Source: Burkholderiaceae bacterium
GTDB taxonomy: Bacteria > Pseudomonadota > Gammaproteobacteria > Burkholderiales > Burkholderiaceae_C
Reading direction: 5' to 3'
NCBI GenBank assembly: GCA_905339355.1
Contig: CAJPFZ010000631.1
Location: 1 to 36,455 of the forward strand
DNA: 36,455 nucleotides
Made by a program: the position numbers and the translations under genes. Under the pieces are notes generated by a model that worked only from the letters and a program-made list of their open reading frames with translations, had not been told where the DNA came from and did not search any database. This document shows, piece by piece, positions 36,079 through 36,455 of this stretch (position 1 is the first letter of the stretch; each line of letters starts with the position of its first letter).

Positions 36079-36455
36079 TTGGTTCTCTACGAGTACCCGT
36101 TCAACGAAAGCATCCGCACGATGTTGCGGCTGGAACATCTGTTCGACCGGCTCGGGCAGCTGATCCCGCGCGAGGCGGCCGTCGACCACCATTACGCGCT
36201 GGCGACCATCTTCGAAATCATGGACGTGGCTTCGCGGGCCGACCTGAAGTCGGACCTGCTGAAGGAACTCGAGCGCCACAAGGCGGTGCTCAATGGCTAC
36301 CGCGGCAATCCGTCGATCTCCGAGCAGGCGCTCGACGAGATCGTCGGCAAGATCGACCACGCCTTCAACGGCCTCAACCAGTTCCCCGGGAAGGCCGGCC
36401 ATGCGCTGACGGCCAACGAGTGGCTGATGAGCATCCGCAGCCGCATCAGCATTCC
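36079..36455 (+). CDS. zapD: cell division protein ZapD (5' part, continues beyond window)
   Basis: The first 125 or so codons of a ZapD (DUF1342) protein, which cross-links FtsZ filaments at the division site. The N-terminus VLYEYPFNESIRTMLRLEHL closely follows the family pattern (E. coli VLFEHPLNEKMRTWLRIE), and EIMDVASRADLKSDLLKELERHK matches the next helices. The start is a TTG at 36079, fixed by GAGGAA at 36067-36072 with six bases between; in-frame GTG codons at 36028 and 36046 lie in the hairpin region and would add unconserved residues. The 3' end lies beyond 36455. Confidence 0.93.
   Translation, partial: MVLYEYPFNESIRTMLRLEHLFDRLGQLIPREAAVDHHYALATIFEIMDVASRADLKSDLLKELERHKAVLNGYRGNPSISEQALDEIVGKIDHAFNGLNQFPGKAGHALTANEWLMSIRSRISI

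Overview
The window is a high-GC chromosomal segment, densely packed with housekeeping genes. Gene content and protein flavour suggest a betaproteobacterium of the order Burkholderiales, probably near Rubrivivax, Leptothrix, Methylibium or Piscinibacter. Pointers are an Ala/Lys-rich H1-like histone beside nrdAB, a long ATP-cone NrdA, PilS/PilR next to AmpD, and pilB-pilC-pilD-coaE-zapD in that order. This taxon is inferred from family knowledge, not from a search. I see no phage, plasmid, insertion sequence, integron, CRISPR array or rRNA.

Layout. 1-1.7 kb (+): tail of a DUF3426 protein, a PfkB-family kinase resembling adenosine kinase, and a small membrane coiled-coil protein. 1.7-7.2 kb (-): nrdA and nrdB (class Ia ribonucleotide reductase), the H1-like histone and a DUF167 protein. 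7.5-12.6 kb (-): a tight five-gene run of ypjD-like cytochrome c assembly gene, a PP0621-like small protein, pilS, pilR and ampD. 12.7-14.9 kb (+): ffh and a DUF2726 protein. 14.9-16.1 kb (-): ftsY. 16.1-18.0 kb (+): tRNA-Met, a secreted small protein and miaB. 18.1-18.3 kb (-): a small membrane protein. 18.5-23.5 kb (+): hemA, prfA, prmC, an outer-membrane-like protein, grxD and ubiX. 23.5-26.0 kb (-): a lytic transglycosylase and proS. 26.1-26.7 kb (+): rppH. 26.8-29.9 kb (-): rplU, rpmA, a LiaI-like small protein, obgE and proB. 30.1-31.2 kb (+): ispB and tRNA-Pro. 31.5-36.5 kb (+): pilB, pilC, pilD, coaE and the start of zapD.

Functional themes are dNTP synthesis (nrdAB), SRP protein targeting (ffh, ftsY), translation (prfA, prmC, miaB, proS, rplU, rpmA, two tRNAs), cofactor and isoprenoid synthesis (hemA, ubiX, ispB, coaE), cell-wall turnover (ampD, transglycosylase), and type IV pilus assembly (pilBCD) with its two-component regulator (pilSR) about 20 kb away.

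I found no convincing new multi-gene system. The points most worth checking are regulatory. They are two NrdR-box-like sites 32 bp apart upstream of nrdA, overlapping mutually exclusive hairpins between nrdA and nrdB, and a dispersed-repeat motif translated inside the NrdB N-terminus. Others are hemA and ispB starts that look leaderless, a GG-N10-GC sigma-54-like site before pilB, and a perfect palindrome against the pilC ribosome binding site.
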